The notes beneath the pieces were generated by a model, which saw nothing but the letters and a program-made list of their open reading frames with translations, was not told where the DNA came from and made no database searches. This document shows positions 62,379-64,000 of a DNA stretch of 64,000 nucleotides, piece by piece. This stretch comes from Chloroherpetonaceae bacterium. Lineage in GTDB: Bacteria > Bacteroidota > Chlorobiia > Chlorobiales > Thermochlorobacteraceae. The translations under genes and the position numbers were made by a program. The number at the start of each line of letters is the position of its first letter. The stretch's first letter is position 1. The stretch covers positions 61,461 to 125,460 of the forward strand of contig JANWWA010000009.1 of assembly GCA_025056565.1 (NCBI GenBank). The letters are read 5' to 3'.

Positions 62379-63842
62379 ATGAACCACGACACAGAAAAAA
62401 CAGAGACGAGTTCTGCTGAAGCGTTGGTGGGGTCAGCAAATGCAGCAGCGGCACAGCAAGCAGCAGAAGCACAGGTGCAAGACGAGCGCTACCTTGCACC
62501 ACTGGAAAAATTCTATCGCCGATTTTCATCACCAATTAAAGAATTCGTTAGAAAGCAGACCTTCGGCGGAGGCATTCTTTTCCTTGCGGTCATTGCAGCG
62601 ATGATTTTGGCAAATTCCAACGCTGCAGAAGAATATGCTCATCTTTTGCATCTGCCAATTGGCATTAAGATTTCCTCATTTGTATTCGAAACATCGCTGC
62701 AGCACTTCATTAACGATGGCTTGATGACGCTCTTTTTCCTGCTAGTCGGCTTAGAAATCAAGCGGGAGATTTTAGTCGGAGAGTTATCGTCGCCTCGTAA
62801 AGCACTCTTGCCAATTTTGGCCGCGGTGGGAGGTATGTTGATGCCCGCACTCATCTACTTCGCGTTCAACCCCGAAGGGGAAGCAGCGCGTGGGTGGGGA
62901 ATCCCGATGGCAACCGATATTGCGTTTGCAGTGGCAATACTCTTTTTGCTTGGTAGTCGTGTGCCAAGCGCCGTAATGACTTTTCTCTTAGCGTTGGCAA
63001 TTGTCGATGATTTGGGAGCCGTCGTAGTAATTGGCATTTTTTACACTGAAAAAATCTCCTTTGCTTACCTCCTTTCTGGCTTAGGAGTGCTGGGCGTAAT
63101 GTGGCTAATGAATCTACTGGGTATCCGAAGGCTTTGGGTATATGCACTGTTCGGTGTGGCAGTGTGGATATGTTTCTTGGGTTCAGGCGTTCATGCAACT
63201 ATTGCAGGAGTATTAGTGGCGTTTGTGGTGCCAGCACGTCCAAAATGCAATCCAGCAAAGTTTGTTCAAGACCTAAGCTTTTTGCTCGAAGAATTTGCTG
63301 CGCTGCGGAGCGAGGATAAGCTTATTCTGGCAAGCAAAGAACAAACGCAAATTGTAGAGCAAATCGATAAATCAGCCAGTGCTGTGTCTAGCCCGCTCAC
63401 GCGCTTGGAACACGCTGTGCAAACACCAGTCAATCTTCTTGTGATTCCAGTCTTCGCCATTGCGAATGCAGGCGTAATGATTGCGTCAGAACAACTTGAC
63501 GCGGCATTGCAAAATCCGATTACACGAGGTGTGCTGCTCGGGTTACTCATTGGCAAGCCGCTCGGTATTCTAAGCTTCACTTGGCTAGCCACCAAACTGC
63601 GTCTCGGTGATTTGCCTGAAGAAGCAACCTTCTCACACATTTTAGGTGTCGGGGTGCTGGGTGGAATCGGTTTTACAATGTCGATTTTCATTGCAGAGCT
63701 TGCCTTCAAAGCAAATGAAGCGGCTATCGCATCTGTAAAAATCGGCATCCTCCTTGCTTCCCTGCTGTCAGGTATAACAGGGGCAACGCTACTGTGGCTC
63801 ATCTCTAAGAAACACACTCGCTCGGAAATAGATCAGAAGTGA
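62379..63842 (+). CDS. nhaA: Na+/H+ antiporter NhaA
   Basis: Exchanges Na+ for H+ for pH and salt homeostasis. The 487-residue membrane protein has about 12 hydrophobic helices. Characteristic segments are FFLLVGLEIKREILVGEL, GIPMATDIAFAVAILFLLG and the ion-binding double Asp in LALAIVDDLGAVVVIGIFY. An Ala/Gln/Glu-rich N-terminal tail of about 45 residues is unlike most NhaA. ATG 62379 is preferred to the TTG at 62373. A GC-rich hairpin at 63894-63908 follows. Confidence 0.94.
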   Translation: MNHDTEKTETSSAEALVGSANAAAAQQAAEAQVQDERYLAPLEKFYRRFSSPIKEFVRKQTFGGGILFLAVIAAMILANSNAAEEYAHLLHLPIGIKISSFVFETSLQHFINDGLMTLFFLLVGLEIKREILVGELSSPRKALLPILAAVGGMLMPALIYFAFNPEGEAARGWGIPMATDIAFAVAILFLLGSRVPSAVMTFLLALAIVDDLGAVVVIGIFYTEKISFAYLLSGLGVLGVMWLMNLLGIRRLWVYALFGVAVWICFLGSGVHATIAGVLVAFVVPARPKCNPAKFVQDLSFLLEEFAALRSEDKLILASKEQTQIVEQIDKSASAVSSPLTRLEHAVQTPVNLLVIPVFAIANAGVMIASEQLDAALQNPITRGVLLGLLIGKPLGILSFTWLATKLRLGDLPEEATFSHILGVGVLGGIGFTMSIFIAELAFKANEAAIASVKIGILLASLLSGITGATLLWLISKKHTRSEIDQK

Positions 63843-63893
63843 GCGCAAGAATTGACTATGTCTAATTCCGAATAGCGTTCAAGGCTTGCGAAC

Positions 63894-63908
63894 GCGCAAC
63901 GCTTGCGC
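63894..63908 (+). terminator. Possible terminator after nhaA
   Basis: GCGCAA (63894-63899) and TTGCGC (63903-63908) pair perfectly around CGC, followed by TTAACTTT. The T content afterwards is modest, so this is a weak terminator candidate. Confidence 0.4.
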
Positions 63909-63936
63909 TTAACTTTGAAAAAACATCGCCAAAGCT

Positions 63937-64000
63937 ATGCCGACGCTCGCGCATCGCCTTGCATTCCTTGCCGTCGCAAGTCTCTTTCTTGCTTCGACAG
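63937..64000 (+). CDS. Start of a secreted protein gene (runs off the window)
   Basis: ATG at 63937 opens a frame reading a basic start then LAFLAVASLFLAST, a typical signal peptide, to the last base. Nothing of the mature protein is visible, so only an exported product can be inferred. Confidence 0.45.
   Translation, partial: MPTLAHRLAFLAVASLFLAST

Noticed and set aside
1..64000. CRISPR array, transposase or prophage genes
   Set aside because: No regularly spaced repeats, DDE-type transposase, integrase or phage structural gene could be seen in either strand.

Overview
This window is bacterial chromosomal DNA of roughly 50% G+C. It holds about 60 densely packed genes on both strands and no phage, transposase or CRISPR array. 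The gene content points to the Bacteroidota/Chlorobiota side of the tree, most likely a Chlorobiota (green sulfur bacterium) relative. The reasons are a ferredoxin:thioredoxin reductase catalytic chain next to sulfide and persulfide genes, OmpA-type and other outer-membrane barrels with N-terminal signal peptides, a pyridine-nucleotide type sulfide:quinone oxidoreductase relic, and DUF2892/DUF6132 small membrane proteins. A fatty-acid desaturase and an oxygen-dependent protoporphyrinogen oxidase suggest an aerobic or oxygen-exposed lifestyle. The taxonomic call is inference from gene content only.

Layout. 1-3865: the end of dut, then mgsA, a desaturase and an unrecognised 517-residue protein. 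4128-8182: a decayed fibronectin-type-III-like gene, then an OmpA-family outer-membrane protein. 8325-16007: the information-processing operon rimP-nusA-infB-rbfA-truB-ribF, with a promoter and an intrinsic-terminator-like hairpin in its leader. 16101-18066: a promoter, an ECF-like sigma factor, a small hydrophilic protein and an ImmA/IrrE-type metallopeptidase whose start overlaps it. 18161-28388: tRNA-Arg(CCG), a MarR regulator, a barrel protein, purine nucleoside phosphorylase, PhoD, an acyl-CoA synthetase homologue, tpiA, an LSm-like small protein, greA, acpS and a GH3 glycosidase. 28763-34295: uvrB, small membrane and methyltransferase genes, a frameshifted barrel gene and a TPR protein. 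34336-41454: the protoporphyrinogen oxidase, then a leftward surface-polysaccharide-like operon (two glycosyltransferases, a sugar aminotransferase, a low-molecular-weight phosphatase/ArsC), an aspartic protease and pcm.

41569-53056 is the most distinctive part. It is a run of rightward genes for sulfur and thiol chemistry: a TauE/SafE exporter, an outer-membrane protein, a persulfide dioxygenase-rhodanese fusion, two YeeE/YedE half-transporters, a 1-Cys peroxiredoxin, a multiply broken sulfide:quinone oxidoreductase, DUF2892, thioredoxin, three stand-alone CZB zinc-binding-domain proteins, DUF6132, a TlpA-like thioredoxin, a Tll0287-like haem lipoprotein, ferredoxin:thioredoxin reductase catalytic chain, a periplasmic rhodanese and an OsmC protein. 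Promoter-like sites, a 25-bp palindrome, a 14-bp palindrome and a 66-nt hairpin lie in its gaps. The genes look like a system for handling sulfane sulfur and relaying thiol redox state, with loss of the sulfide-oxidising enzyme itself.

53093-64000: a leftward histidine kinase and double-receiver response regulator, then a rightward run of class II aldolase, threonine aldolase, MscS channel, glycosyltransferase, asparagine synthase and NhaA antiporter. The last bases start a secreted protein that runs off the right edge.

The strongest candidates for an undescribed system are the sigma/small-protein/ImmA metallopeptidase module and the CZB-TlpA-haem-FTR thiol-redox island.
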